From positions 1-64,000 of the forward strand of contig CALKLO010000025.1 of assembly GCA_937991945.1 (NCBI GenBank): a DNA stretch of 64,000 nt, written 5' to 3'. A program made the position numbers and the translations under genes. Below the pieces are notes generated by a model. The model saw nothing but the letters and a program-made list of their open reading frames with translations, was not told the origin of the DNA and did no database searches. This document shows positions 8,048-16,684 of this stretch, in pieces. Origin of the DNA: an uncultured Granulosicoccus sp. GTDB taxonomy: Bacteria; Pseudomonadota; Gammaproteobacteria; Granulosicoccales; Granulosicoccaceae. The first letter of the stretch is position 1; every line of letters starts with the position of its first letter.

Positions 8048-10534
8048 ATGATGCGTTCTCAACGGCTAAACGCTACTCAGCTTGGTGGCACTAATAAATC
8101 TGCGACATCAAAGCGCAAAAAGCTGAGCAGCTGGGTTAAACAGATAGCCAGCGATCAGACTAGCGCTAACAAACTCCGTAAGTTCTCCCATGCCCTTTTG
8201 CCCGAGCAAGATGAGCCGCTGACACCTGCGGATCATGCCAACAGTATTCGCTACTTTGCCAACCCGGGTCCTGGCTTTGAGAATCGAGCTACACCGTCCT
8301 CCCCTCCCACTCAAAAAGCGGCAAAGGCCGTTGCCTTCTATCTTCCGCAATTTCATGCATTTGAAGAAAACGATGCGTGGTGGGGTGATGGATTCACCGA
8401 ATGGCGCAATGTTTCACGCGGCACACCGCGGTACCAGGGACATTACCAACCCCGTATACCTCGTGACTTAGGTTTCTATGACCTAACCAACGTCAATACA
8501 CTCAAGGCACAAGCTGCACTTGCACGCTCTGCCGGTATCGATACATTCTGTTTTTACTACTACTGGTTCAACGGCCGTCGCCTTATGGATAAGCCGCTGG
8601 ATTTATTCGTCGAAAACGATATTGATCAAGATTTTTGCATCATGTGGGCTAACGAAAATTGGACCCGCACATGGGACGGTCGGGAAAACGATGTTCTGAT
8701 TGCTCAGGACTATGCGTTGGAGGATGAAGACGACTTTGTGTCAGACACAGCCAAATACATGGCGCACCCACGTTACATGCGCGTTGATGGTCGGCCGATG
8801 TTCATTTTATACCGCGCCTCGCTAGTGCCCGACACACTTAATACGATCAATCGCTGGCGCAAAAAGTGGACTAATACGCTGGGAATTGAACCGCTCATTT
8901 ACATGGTCCAAAGTTTTAACGATCGTGACCCAACACAGTACGGCTGCGATGGCGCTCTAGAATTTCCACCGCATAAAGTCTCCAAAGATATTAAGCGCAG
9001 AAATAAAGAAAGCACTATTTTCGACCCAAACTATACCGGTCAAATTCGCGCCTATCGTGATGTTGTTGCCAAGTCCTTGAACGAACCTGCACCCGACTAC
9101 CCGTTGATTAAAACGGTATCACCGTCGTGGGACAATGATGCTCGCCGAGAAGGTAGCGGTGTGACGTTCCAAGGGTCCACCCCAGCGGCTTATGGTCATT
9201 GGCTATCGGGTGCTATTAAATACGCACAAGAAAATCCGGTTGGCGAAGAGCCATTGGTGTTTATCAATGCATGGAACGAGTGGGCAGAGGCCGCTTATTT
9301 AGAGCCTGATGTTCACTACGGACACGCGTACCTAAACACGACGTATCGAATTCTGACCGAATCTGCCAACGATAATTTACTCAACACATCCCGTGACTTG
9401 TTACTCATCGGCCACGACGCACACCCGAACGGTGCTCAAATGCTCTTGCTGGCATTAGCTAAACACTTTAAAAACAAGCTGGGTATGAACGTCGAGATTT
9501 TACTTAAATCCGGTGGAGCCTTGTTATCAGAATATCAAGCGGTGGCGCCGACAACATTGCTCTACGACATTAAGGGTGATGAGCTTACTGCTTGGTTTGA
9601 AAACACACAATGCCGTCATGCCATTTTCAACACCAGTGTCACCGGTGATTTACTGTGGGCCGCCAAGGATGCACATATACAATGCCTATCATTGGTTCAT
9701 GAACTGCCCGCCCTAATTAATGAATTTGGCTTGCGCCCGCATATCAGCGCTATTGCCAAACAAGCGGATCACATTATATTCCCCTCCTCTCCCGTGCAAC
9801 GTGGCTTTGAATCGTTTCAGCCAACCACTAAAAGCCGTGTATCGCTACGCGCACAGGGCTTGTACAAAAGCATTGTCATGAACGCTGCCGATAGGCAAAT
9901 GGTTAGAGAACAACTGGGTTTAGAAACCAGAGATTCGTTAGTGCTTAACGTGGGATACGCTGATCACCGAAAAGGGTTCGACACTTTCGCCTCTTGTGCC
10001 CTACGACTGCATAAGAGCCATCCAGAATTACATTTTTGTTGGGTAGGCAAGCGCTCAAAACAGATGAGTCGGTGGTTGAAGACTCATGTGGGTAGAAAAC
10101 TGAAAAATCATTTGCACCTAATCGATTTTACGCATGACATATCTCGCTGGTACGCAGCGGCTGACTGCTTGTACCTGAGCTCGCGAGAGGACCCCTTTCC
10201 AAGCGTTGCACTAGAGGCCATGAGCTTGGGAATACCGGTTGTCGTTCATAGCGGCGCAACCGGATACAATAACGAACTACTCAGTCTTATGGAAACAGCG
10301 CCACCGAATAATGAGTCAAAGATTGACGACGCTATTCTCAGAGCTCTTCACACGGACTCCAAAGAAAAAAGATTATCAAGAGCGTTATTCATTGAACAGC
10401 ATTATCAGATTGATGACTATGGCCAATGCCTCTTGGAGTGCTTAGGCCTGAATGCGACCTCACAAACACTGGACGCACAAACAACAGACTTTTTTGTTGG
10501 CGACCCGCAGATTCAGGCTGACATTTGTCTATGA
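8048..10534 (+). CDS. WbsX-like (GH99-like) domain fused to a GT4-type glycosyltransferase
   Basis: An 828-residue two-domain protein. Residues ~95-440 are a Glyco_tran_WbsX domain: 'AVAFYLPQFHAFEENDAWWG', 'GFTEWRNVSRGTPRYQGHYQP', 'FCFYYYWFNGRRLMDKPL', 'MWANENWTRTWDG' and 'FINAWNEWAEAAYLEPD'. Residues ~450-800 are a GT-B glycosyltransferase: 'HPNGAQMLLLALA' in the first Rossmann half, then 'VLNVGYADHRKGFDTF' and the nucleotide-sugar site 'SREDPFPSVALEAMSLGIPVV'. The first ~90 residues are basic and low in complexity. ATG 8048 is followed at once by a second ATG. Family knowledge links WbsX domains to O-antigen and capsule clusters. The fusion suggests one polypeptide that both modifies and extends a surface glycan (inference). 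Confidence 0.85.
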   Translation: MMRSQRLNATQLGGTNKSATSKRKKLSSWVKQIASDQTSANKLRKFSHALLPEQDEPLTPADHANSIRYFANPGPGFENRATPSSPPTQKAAKAVAFYLPQFHAFEENDAWWGDGFTEWRNVSRGTPRYQGHYQPRIPRDLGFYDLTNVNTLKAQAALARSAGIDTFCFYYYWFNGRRLMDKPLDLFVENDIDQDFCIMWANENWTRTWDGRENDVLIAQDYALEDEDDFVSDTAKYMAHPRYMRVDGRPMFILYRASLVPDTLNTINRWRKKWTNTLGIEPLIYMVQSFNDRDPTQYGCDGALEFPPHKVSKDIKRRNKESTIFDPNYTGQIRAYRDVVAKSLNEPAPDYPLIKTVSPSWDNDARREGSGVTFQGSTPAAYGHWLSGAIKYAQENPVGEEPLVFINAWNEWAEAAYLEPDVHYGHAYLNTTYRILTESANDNLLNTSRDLLLIGHDAHPNGAQMLLLALAKHFKNKLGMNVEILLKSGGALLSEYQAVAPTTLLYDIKGDELTAWFENTQCRHAIFNTSVTGDLLWAAKDAHIQCLSLVHELPALINEFGLRPHISAIAKQADHIIFPSSPVQRGFESFQPTTKSRVSLRAQGLYKSIVMNAADRQMVREQLGLETRDSLVLNVGYADHRKGFDTFASCALRLHKSHPELHFCWVGKRSKQMSRWLKTHVGRKLKNHLHLIDFTHDISRWYAAADCLYLSSREDPFPSVALEAMSLGIPVVVHSGATGYNNELLSLMETAPPNNESKIDDAILRALHTDSKEKRLSRALFIEQHYQIDDYGQCLLECLGLNATSQTLDAQTTDFFVGDPQIQADICL

Positions 10535-10541
10535 GTCTGTA

Positions 10542-10573
10542 AACTAAACAGTCTTCACTAGACATGTTTAGTT
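10542..10573 (+). terminator. Hairpin between the WbsX-fusion gene and the SDR gene
   Basis: The stem AACTAAACA/TGTTTAGTT (9 pairs) continues inward as GTCT/AGAC with one bulged A and a 5-base loop. It begins 8 bases after the upstream stop and ends 3 bases before the next ATG. No uridine run follows, so it is either a weak terminator or a structure that masks the SDR gene's initiation region. Confidence 0.4.
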
Positions 10574-10576
10574 CAC

Positions 10577-11407
10577 ATGACCCAGCGCACCATTTTAATC
10601 ACTGGCTGTTCCTCCGGTATAGGATTAGATGCCGCGCACACCCTAGCGCAACGAGGCTGGCGCGTTCTCGCTACATGCAGACAAGAAAAAGACTGCGAAA
10701 TATTGCGAGCAGAAGGACTAGAGTCTTTTGTATTGAACTACGAAAACACTGAGAGCGTTCAAGCAGGTGCCGCACAAGCATTGAGGCTTTCCGGTGGGAA
10801 AATCGACGCCTTGTTCAACAATGGCGCTTACGCTATCCCAGGCCTTGTTGAAGATTTACCTCGTAATGCATTACGAGCAATTTTTGACACTAACGTGTTC
10901 GGTCAATTTGAATTAATTAATCTGTTGCTGCCTGCTATGCGACAACAGGGGCATGGCCGCATTGTTAATTGTTCGTCTGTATTGGGATTTGCAGCGCAGC
11001 CGTTTCGAGGTGCCTACAACGCAACAAAGTTTGCCATGGAAGGTCTCAGTGACACACTCCGACTGGAACTTCACGACTCACCCATCGATGTGATTTTGAT
11101 TGAGCCGGGCCCTATCGACACAATGATTCGACAGAACTCAATTGAGCCGTTTGAGCGATGGGTCAACTGGAAAACATCGGCTCAACGCGAACGCTATGAA
11201 AGTGTTTTGCGCCCTCGCCTGTACACACCATCAAAAAAGAAAGATCGGTTTGAGCTTCCCTGTAGCGCTGTAACAAAAAAGTTAATACATGCGCTTGAGA
11301 GTGATCGCCCCAGACCACGCTACTTTGTCACAACCCCAACCTACTTAGCCGGTTTTTTCAAACGCCTATTAAGCACTCGTTTGTTTGACAAAGTATTACT
11401 GCGGTAG
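10577..11407 (+). CDS. SDR family oxidoreductase (YbbO-like)
   Basis: A 276-residue classical short-chain dehydrogenase. The NAD(P) site is 'TILITGCSSGIGLDAAHTL' at the N-terminus, with an Arg after the second beta strand (ATCRQEKD) that favours NADP. 'NNGAYAIPG' matches the NNAG region. The catalytic serine lies in 'IVNCSSVLGF', and the YxxxK pair is in 'GAYNATKFAMEG'. After 'VILIEPGPIDT' it carries a longer C-terminal region (YTPSKKKDRFELPCSAV) typical of the YbbO/retinol-dehydrogenase-like branch. Substrate unknown. It follows the glycosyltransferase fusion by 42 bases, with a strong hairpin in between, so co-expression is uncertain. Confidence 0.9.
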   Translation: MTQRTILITGCSSGIGLDAAHTLAQRGWRVLATCRQEKDCEILRAEGLESFVLNYENTESVQAGAAQALRLSGGKIDALFNNGAYAIPGLVEDLPRNALRAIFDTNVFGQFELINLLLPAMRQQGHGRIVNCSSVLGFAAQPFRGAYNATKFAMEGLSDTLRLELHDSPIDVILIEPGPIDTMIRQNSIEPFERWVNWKTSAQRERYESVLRPRLYTPSKKKDRFELPCSAVTKKLIHALESDRPRPRYFVTTPTYLAGFFKRLLSTRLFDKVLLR

Positions 11408-11450
11408 TGGTTGGTTTGATAAGGTTGAAAACAATCTGATCTGGTGCAAC

Positions 11451-12323
11451 TTAAGTTTGACTGAGTTGAATTTGTCTTTCTCTAAACCAGATAAACAACC
11501 CACTAGATACAATCACAATGGTTCCCAACAGCGTTGACTGACTAGGCGGTTGGCCAAACACCACCCAGCTTAAAATGGTGATGTAGATGACTTGTGAATA
11601 TACCGTTGGTGCTAACACTGACGCCTCTGCAAATTGATGTGCACGTGTCAGAAATGAATGCCCAATCATTCCCAGACTTCCGATAAGGCACAATAAAAAC
11701 CACGTATGCCAATTCTCAGGCCATTGCCAGACGAAAAAAGCAAAGGGACTCAGCAATAGCGTGGCAATGCCTGCGACATAAAATTGCACGGTGGAGTTTT
11801 GATCGACACCTGCAATGACTCGGCTCATTACAAAATAGCCGCTTGCACACAACATAGCGCCGATCGCTATGAACACATGTGGATCAAAACTTTCGCTCCA
11901 AGGTTGCACGATAATAAGCACCCCAAGGAAGCCCACTAACACGGCCAGTAGCCGTTTGAGCCCTACCTTCTCACCCAAAATAGGAATACTCAAAAGACAT
12001 ACCGTGAGTGGAGCTACAAAAAATATGGCCACCGTTGTCGTCAATGGCAAATACTTCAAGGCGGTGAAATTGAACGCGGTAGAGCACAGCAAGAACAGCG
12101 CGCGCAACGTCTGTAAACCCGGCCTGTTGGACCTGGCAATGCTAAGACCTTGCCGTGGCACATAAACGACAAGCGTACAGAGAAAGTGCACAAAGTAGCG
12201 CAGCCACACCACTTGCATGACAGGCACCGCGGCACCCACTAGCCACTTTGCTGTGGTGTCCATGACCGCAAAGCATAAAAATGCCAGCAGCATGAGTGAG
12301 TAACCAAGGGTAAGTGAAGACAC
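11451..12323 (-). CDS. DMT superfamily transporter (EamA family)
   Basis: A 290-residue inner-membrane carrier with about ten predicted helices arranged as two EamA repeats. The first half includes 'YSLMLLAFLCFAVMDTTAKWLVGA' and 'FVAPLTVCLLSIPILGEKVGLKRLLAVLVGFLGVLIIV'; the second ends 'SQVIYITILSWVVFGQPPSQSTLLGTIVIVSSGLFIW'. The conserved 'GEKV...R' and 'P' positions of EamA proteins are present. Start is GTG 12323 with no clear ribosome site; an in-frame ATG ten codons on is possible. It lies 59 bases downstream of an MFS gene on the same strand. Substrate is not predictable; relatives export amino acids, purines or S-adenosylmethionine. Confidence 0.85.
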   Translation of the reverse strand: MSSLTLGYSLMLLAFLCFAVMDTTAKWLVGAAVPVMQVVWLRYFVHFLCTLVVYVPRQGLSIARSNRPGLQTLRALFLLCSTAFNFTALKYLPLTTTVAIFFVAPLTVCLLSIPILGEKVGLKRLLAVLVGFLGVLIIVQPWSESFDPHVFIAIGAMLCASGYFVMSRVIAGVDQNSTVQFYVAGIATLLLSPFAFFVWQWPENWHTWFLLCLIGSLGMIGHSFLTRAHQFAEASVLAPTVYSQVIYITILSWVVFGQPPSQSTLLGTIVIVSSGLFIWFRERQIQLSQT

Positions 12324-12382
12324 GATAGTTTAGCGTGGGGGTCTGCTGATAAAAGTGAGCTTAATATTGAAGGACAGCGGCA

Positions 12383-13570
12383 CTATAAACGGCGAGGTAA
12401 ATAACTGGTAGAGAGCGCTGAAGAAAAGTGCATCGCCGCTAGAACAAAAAAGAATACATGAAATGGAAACACAACGAGCACGGCACTGACCAACAGCGGA
12501 GTTAACAACTCCGATGCTTCCCGCCACGTAGAGAACACCGTCGTCATAGCCACCCGCTCTCGTGCTTTGACGCTACGCATGAACGGTATGTTGCCCAACA
12601 CATCCAGCAAAACGCCGCCAAAGGCACCCGTCACCCAAAAGACCACCGCCCACGGTGTTGGCTCACCCAGCATCCCCAATGCAACCAGACTCAAGCCAGT
12701 GAGGCTCAAACCGACATAGATGACGCGCCGAGTGCCAAAACGTTGTGATGCTCGGCCAATAGTGGGGCTAAAAAATAGCAGCCCTGACACACTGGACAGT
12801 AGAACCCCTGCAGACCAAACCGGTAGACCAGACTCAATCAGATAGATGGGACCGTACACAAACAAGGTGACCCAAAAACAAGACCGGCTCAGAGTAATGC
12901 CGTAGGCAATCCTCAGTCGCTTCTGCCCGGAATATCGCTTAATGGCGTGCCACGGATTCTTTGCTTGAGATTGGGCTCGCGCCACCACCTTATTGTCACC
13001 TAAACGTAGCTTCCAAAAAAAGCCCAGCATGATTGAAGCGGCAATCATGGACAGCAGGAACGGTACATCCGCCATACCATTTTCGACCAACCACGAGCCT
13101 GCAAAAGGTCCAATGAACCATGCCGCACCGGTGTACTGCATGCGTCTGGACTCGTTAAGCGTCAGTTCTTTCTTGCCAATGTAGTCCATGATGTATAGGG
13201 ACATACACACCGTATAAATGGAGGCCGCCGCGGATCTAAGGCCAATTCCCAACGGTAGAAGAATGGTGGAGCGCGTATATAAAAAAGCGGCTGCGACAAC
13301 GACAATGCAGGCACCGAGCGTGACCAACCAGCGACGCTGAATCAAACGCTCCAACGTGCCTAGGTTAAGAGTGATGCATAAGGTGAGAACTCCTGCCATT
13401 AAATAGGCTAAGGCCACGTTCTCTTTGCTGCCCAATGTTTCTAGAGCAACTAACGGCAAAATACTGACAAGTACCGATCGCGAGAAACCCTCAATACCCG
13501 ACATGCGCGCCAGATTAAGGCTGGTATTTCCGGAAAGCTGGTTAAGTGCTACGGGACGACGATGGAACAT
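12383..13570 (-). CDS. MFS transporter
   Basis: A 395-residue major-facilitator protein with about twelve hydrophobic segments. It is recognisable from overall layout, from 'SPTIGRASQRFGTRRVIYVGL' (the loop 8-9 counterpart of the G-x-x-x-D-R/K-x-G-R-R motif) and from the long central cytoplasmic loop rich in Lys/Arg (VVARAQSQAKNPWHAIKRY). ATG 13570 is preceded by TAGGAATT, an acceptable ribosome site. A 21-base palindrome lies just upstream in the leader, which suggests repression by an unlinked or nearby regulator. The following DMT gene is probably on the same transcript. Substrate unknown. Confidence 0.82.
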   Translation of the reverse strand: MFHRRPVALNQLSGNTSLNLARMSGIEGFSRSVLVSILPLVALETLGSKENVALAYLMAGVLTLCITLNLGTLERLIQRRWLVTLGACIVVVAAAFLYTRSTILLPLGIGLRSAAASIYTVCMSLYIMDYIGKKELTLNESRRMQYTGAAWFIGPFAGSWLVENGMADVPFLLSMIAASIMLGFFWKLRLGDNKVVARAQSQAKNPWHAIKRYSGQKRLRIAYGITLSRSCFWVTLFVYGPIYLIESGLPVWSAGVLLSSVSGLLFFSPTIGRASQRFGTRRVIYVGLSLTGLSLVALGMLGEPTPWAVVFWVTGAFGGVLLDVLGNIPFMRSVKARERVAMTTVFSTWREASELLTPLLVSAVLVVFPFHVFFFVLAAMHFSSALSTSYLPRRL

Positions 13571-13585
13571 GGTAATAATTCCTAA

Positions 13586-13606
13586 ACATGTTCTGGCAGA
13601 ACACGT
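13586..13606 (-). promoter_or_regulatory. 21-base palindromic operator candidate in the MFS leader
   Basis: The sequence ACATGTTCTGGCAGAACACGT is an inverted repeat of 10 bases on each side of a single central G, with one mismatch (ACATGTTCTG against ACGTGTTCTG). It ends 15 bases before the MFS start codon, just upstream of its ribosome site. A palindrome of this size and place fits a dimeric repressor site; no regulator gene is adjacent. Confidence 0.4.
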
Positions 13607-13802
13607 CTAAATTCAGTCTTTAACAACAGACAGGCAAAAAACCCGATACCTCTTCATATAGCAGGCATTTAGGATCTGCTGCAAGAGAAAACTCAGAAAA
13701 CGACACCTAGCGTTAACTATTTTCAAAAGTCAGTTCGACGACTTGCCAGAACGTTTAGCCTGTTAGACACTAAGCGCTTGAGTCGCAGCCTGGGGTACTT
13801 GG

Positions 13803-14477
13803 ATGTTTTCTAAAAAGACAATAACGTTTTTGAAGGAGCTCGAGAAAAATAATAATAGAGATTGGTTTAATACCAACAAATACCGCTACGAAGATGACGT
13901 TCGAACACCCGCGCTGCAATTCATTGAATCAATGAGCCCAGCGTTACAACGCGTCTCTCCCTATTTCAATGCTACACCCAAGAAAGTGGGTGGGTCCCTA
14001 ATGCGAGTTTATCGAGACACGCGCTTCGGCACAGACAAAACACCGTACAAAACCAACATCGGAATCCATTTCAGGCATGTACGTGCCAAAGATGTTCACG
14101 CGCCTGGTTTCTATGTGCATATTGAACCAAATGAGGTATTTTTTGGCGCTGGCATCTGGCGCCCTGAAAGCAGTTCGTTAAAAGGCATACGAACGCTCAT
14201 TGATGAGCACCCTAAAGAATGGTTAAGCATCAAGAAGAAACTCTTCGCCCGCACCGATTTCACACTAGAAGGCGACTCGCTAAAACGAGCGCCGAAAGGC
14301 TTTGACCCTGAACACGCGCTCATAGACGATTTGAAACGCAAGGATTTCATCGCCGTTCATCCATTGGGCGTTAAGACCATCACAGAAGCCGATTTTCCCA
14401 AGCACATTGCAAAACTTATGAAGGCATCGGCGCCATTGATGCAGTTCCTTTGTACAGCTGACGATCTGATGTTTTGA
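13803..14477 (+). CDS. DUF2461 family protein (COG5587/TIGR02453)
   Basis: A 224-residue cytosolic protein recognisable as the DUF2461 family from 'TITFLKELEKNNNRDWFNTNK' at the N-terminus, 'VYRDTRFGTDKTPYKTNIG' in the middle and 'GFYVHIEPNEVFFGAGIWRPES' after it. These are the family's strongest conserved blocks. Length matches the family. Biochemical function is unknown, so none is assigned. It is a single gene: divergent from the MFS gene upstream and followed by a 225-base gap before the next gene. Confidence 0.88.
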   Translation: MFSKKTITFLKELEKNNNRDWFNTNKYRYEDDVRTPALQFIESMSPALQRVSPYFNATPKKVGGSLMRVYRDTRFGTDKTPYKTNIGIHFRHVRAKDVHAPGFYVHIEPNEVFFGAGIWRPESSSLKGIRTLIDEHPKEWLSIKKKLFARTDFTLEGDSLKRAPKGFDPEHALIDDLKRKDFIAVHPLGVKTITEADFPKHIAKLMKASAPLMQFLCTADDLMF

Positions 14478-14702
14478 TCGGTGGTAAGTTCCGTGTGGTT
14501 TTGACAAGACGCTTCAATACGATCCAGTCTTCCGCCCATTTGAACCCCCCATTTTGATAAGATACCCCCACCTATTTGCTACACTGCGATAAGGTGCAGT
14601 TGCCCCGCAATATCTTAATTACAGGAAGTTGACAGACGTAGTGAATCGCATGCCCCATCAGCCTTTCACTACAACGTCACAGGTATAAGGACAATCATTC
14701 TT

Positions 14703-16070
14703 ATGAGTCTTATCAGATCAGGCTTCGCTGTGATCCTGTTACACATTGCAGTCGTTGCTGACGTGGCTGCGGACGAGTCAGACCCCTGCTCTATCAGCAC
14801 CACAATTTCCGGCACTCTGGGCGACGCTCGCAGTCTCTTTCGTTCGGTCTGCTCAACGCATACAGTCAAAGATTGCGACCCTATCAAGGGTGGTGGTTGG
14901 CAATGCTCATCAAACATTATTGGTGCTGGTGCCGCAGCAAGCAGCACCGCCAGACGCCAAACTGACACCTCAACAGTCGAACCCGCTGTAAAACCTGCGG
15001 CTAAAACAATCACTCCCGTAGCTGAACCGACTAACCAATTGGAACAATGCTACGCCGTGGGTACGACGCTGGACGACACCCATGTTGAATTTGCTCAGCA
15101 ATGCGCTACTTTCCAGCGCCATAGTTGCAACCCAATTGGCGAAAACCGATGGGTTTGCAGTTCAGCTGAAATCACTCAACCAGAGCCCGATGACGCGTCA
15201 GAGCCTGACATAATCACAACGGTGACTCCCAGTACCGTCGTTGATCCTAACGCCGACATCACCTCTGCTGAGGTTGATTCACCTGTTAGCGACTCTTTTG
15301 AACAGACCACTATTCCAAACACAACCAAGGTGGGTCGTTTAGATACAAACGACCTGCTGGTACTGCACTACGACCACTGCCCCGATCGTGACGACGGCCA
15401 TGCGATACCCGCCGATAAGTCTGTTACTGAAAAATACGGTATCAACAACGTACTAGTGGTTAACGGAACCTGCGGAAATAGTATTCGGGATAGGTTCAAC
15501 AGCGCGAGCAATGCTGTCGTCAAGGCCTCATGGGGGGACCAATACCTCGATGCACACGCTCAATACGCGACATCCGTCCAAACAGCCGTCACTCGCTGGG
15601 CTAGCACGCTGTCTAATGGCGCCAGTGTCTGGGTCTCTGAAGGTGGACAGTCAGATTTTACTGCTGATGTAGTGCGCAACATCGAATCACAGTTTTCGAA
15701 CCTGAGCCTTACCGATATTCATGTTGTTCAACACAGCACAGGCAGCACCGGTTACAACGAAAAATTTACCGATAGCGCTAACCTCGCCTATTTGAAAAGC
15801 AAAATAAGCTACCGGGTGATCGACAACGGTAATGTTGGCGGAAACGGCACGGCAGATCTAAAACAGCAGTCTAATTACTTTCTTGTCTCCGCTCGTTCGA
15901 GTCGATTTGGCACTGAGTGGGGCGCAGCTTTTGCCTACCTACAACCCGATTGCAGCGAGCCGAGTGAAAATTGCAAACTGGATTTCAGCGATACGGTTGC
16001 GGTTCTGTACATCGTCGATGACACGAGAACAAACAGTGTTAATGACTTTGCCAATAACTATCTGAATTAA
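14703..16070 (+). CDS. Exported protein with two four-cysteine modules; not recognised
   Basis: I do not recognise this 455-residue protein. An N-terminal signal peptide is visible (SGFAVILLHIAVVADVAA). Two copies of a ~40-residue module follow: Cys29/50/58/68 and Cys116/134/142/152. Both have the spacing C-x(17-20)-C-x7-C-x9-C and end in 'W-x-C-S-S' (DPIKGGGWQCSS; NPIGENRWVCSS). The linker is rich in Ala, Pro, Thr and acidic residues. The C-terminal ~240 residues form a mixed alpha/beta domain that begins 'LLVLHYDHCPDRDDGHAI', whose clustered Asp residues recall the metal loop of nucleoside hydrolases; this resemblance is weak. The frame is clean, and TTGACA at 14629 is a possible -35 without a clear -10. 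Confidence 0.6.
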   Translation: MSLIRSGFAVILLHIAVVADVAADESDPCSISTTISGTLGDARSLFRSVCSTHTVKDCDPIKGGGWQCSSNIIGAGAAASSTARRQTDTSTVEPAVKPAAKTITPVAEPTNQLEQCYAVGTTLDDTHVEFAQQCATFQRHSCNPIGENRWVCSSAEITQPEPDDASEPDIITTVTPSTVVDPNADITSAEVDSPVSDSFEQTTIPNTTKVGRLDTNDLLVLHYDHCPDRDDGHAIPADKSVTEKYGINNVLVVNGTCGNSIRDRFNSASNAVVKASWGDQYLDAHAQYATSVQTAVTRWASTLSNGASVWVSEGGQSDFTADVVRNIESQFSNLSLTDIHVVQHSTGSTGYNEKFTDSANLAYLKSKISYRVIDNGNVGGNGTADLKQQSNYFLVSARSSRFGTEWGAAFAYLQPDCSEPSENCKLDFSDTVAVLYIVDDTRTNSVNDFANNYLN

Positions 16071-16109
16071 TCCGGCTCTCAGAGCTTGTTGGACATATAG
16101 TGCCTTGTT

Positions 16110-16514
16110 ATGAGTCTACACCCCAAGATTGAAGCGGATACCCTCCCAGTCTGCACCACAGAATTTTCCCACGTTCGCTTGATGAACGATAGCCGCTGGC
16201 CTTGGTTCATTCTGGTTCCTAAACAAGCAGACGTTGAGGAATTGCACGACCTGACACACACGCAGCGAGCCGGATTTATGGCCGACGTGAATCAAGTCAG
16301 CCGCGTGGTTCATGTCACAACCCGCTGCCAGAGCGTCAACGTTGCTATGCTGGGCAATGTCGTACCCCAGCTTCATTGCCATGTTGTTGCAAGGGACCCA
16401 GGGGATGCGAATTGGCCGGCTCCGATCTGGGGCTTCGAGACAGTATTACCCTATGGCGAAACGCCGGATTCTGTACAAAATTTGATCACCTGCGTTGAAA
16501 AGTCGTTTTTTTGA
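16110..16514 (+). CDS. HIT domain protein
   Basis: A 134-residue histidine-triad nucleotide-binding protein, usually a nucleotide hydrolase or transferase acting on dinucleoside polyphosphates or nucleotide conjugates. The key segment is 'GNVVPQLHCHVVARDPGDAN', where the first triad position is Gln and the two following His are kept; this Q-x-H-x-H form belongs to a common proteobacterial HIT subfamily that also carries the 'WPAPIWGFE' tail seen here. 'PWFILVPKQADVEELHDL' is the usual substrate-side strand. It follows the Cys-module gene by 39 bases on the same strand; whether they share a transcript is unclear. The physiological substrate is unknown. Confidence 0.9.
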   Translation: MSLHPKIEADTLPVCTTEFSHVRLMNDSRWPWFILVPKQADVEELHDLTHTQRAGFMADVNQVSRVVHVTTRCQSVNVAMLGNVVPQLHCHVVARDPGDANWPAPIWGFETVLPYGETPDSVQNLITCVEKSFF

Positions 16515-16684
16515 CTCAGCGCACAGTAAAGCTGTAATTACTGACTATCTTTATTTAGCAGGGACACCTAACACGGGCTTTTTACCGCATTGGGGTCCAC
16601 ACGGTAACAGCTGGATTGCTGCGACTACCCATCAACCTTAGTAAACTGTAAGCTTGCAGACACTACTTTATTACTAGCCAACAG

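Noticed and set aside
7834-8049. 71-codon minus-strand ORF in the glycosyltransferase divergent region
   Set aside because: It overlaps the GT2 start in another frame and has no recognisable content or ribosome site.
12330-12527. 65-codon minus-strand ORF across the MFS 3' end
   Set aside because: It mostly overlaps the MFS gene out of frame; no sign of a frameshifted continuation of the MFS protein.
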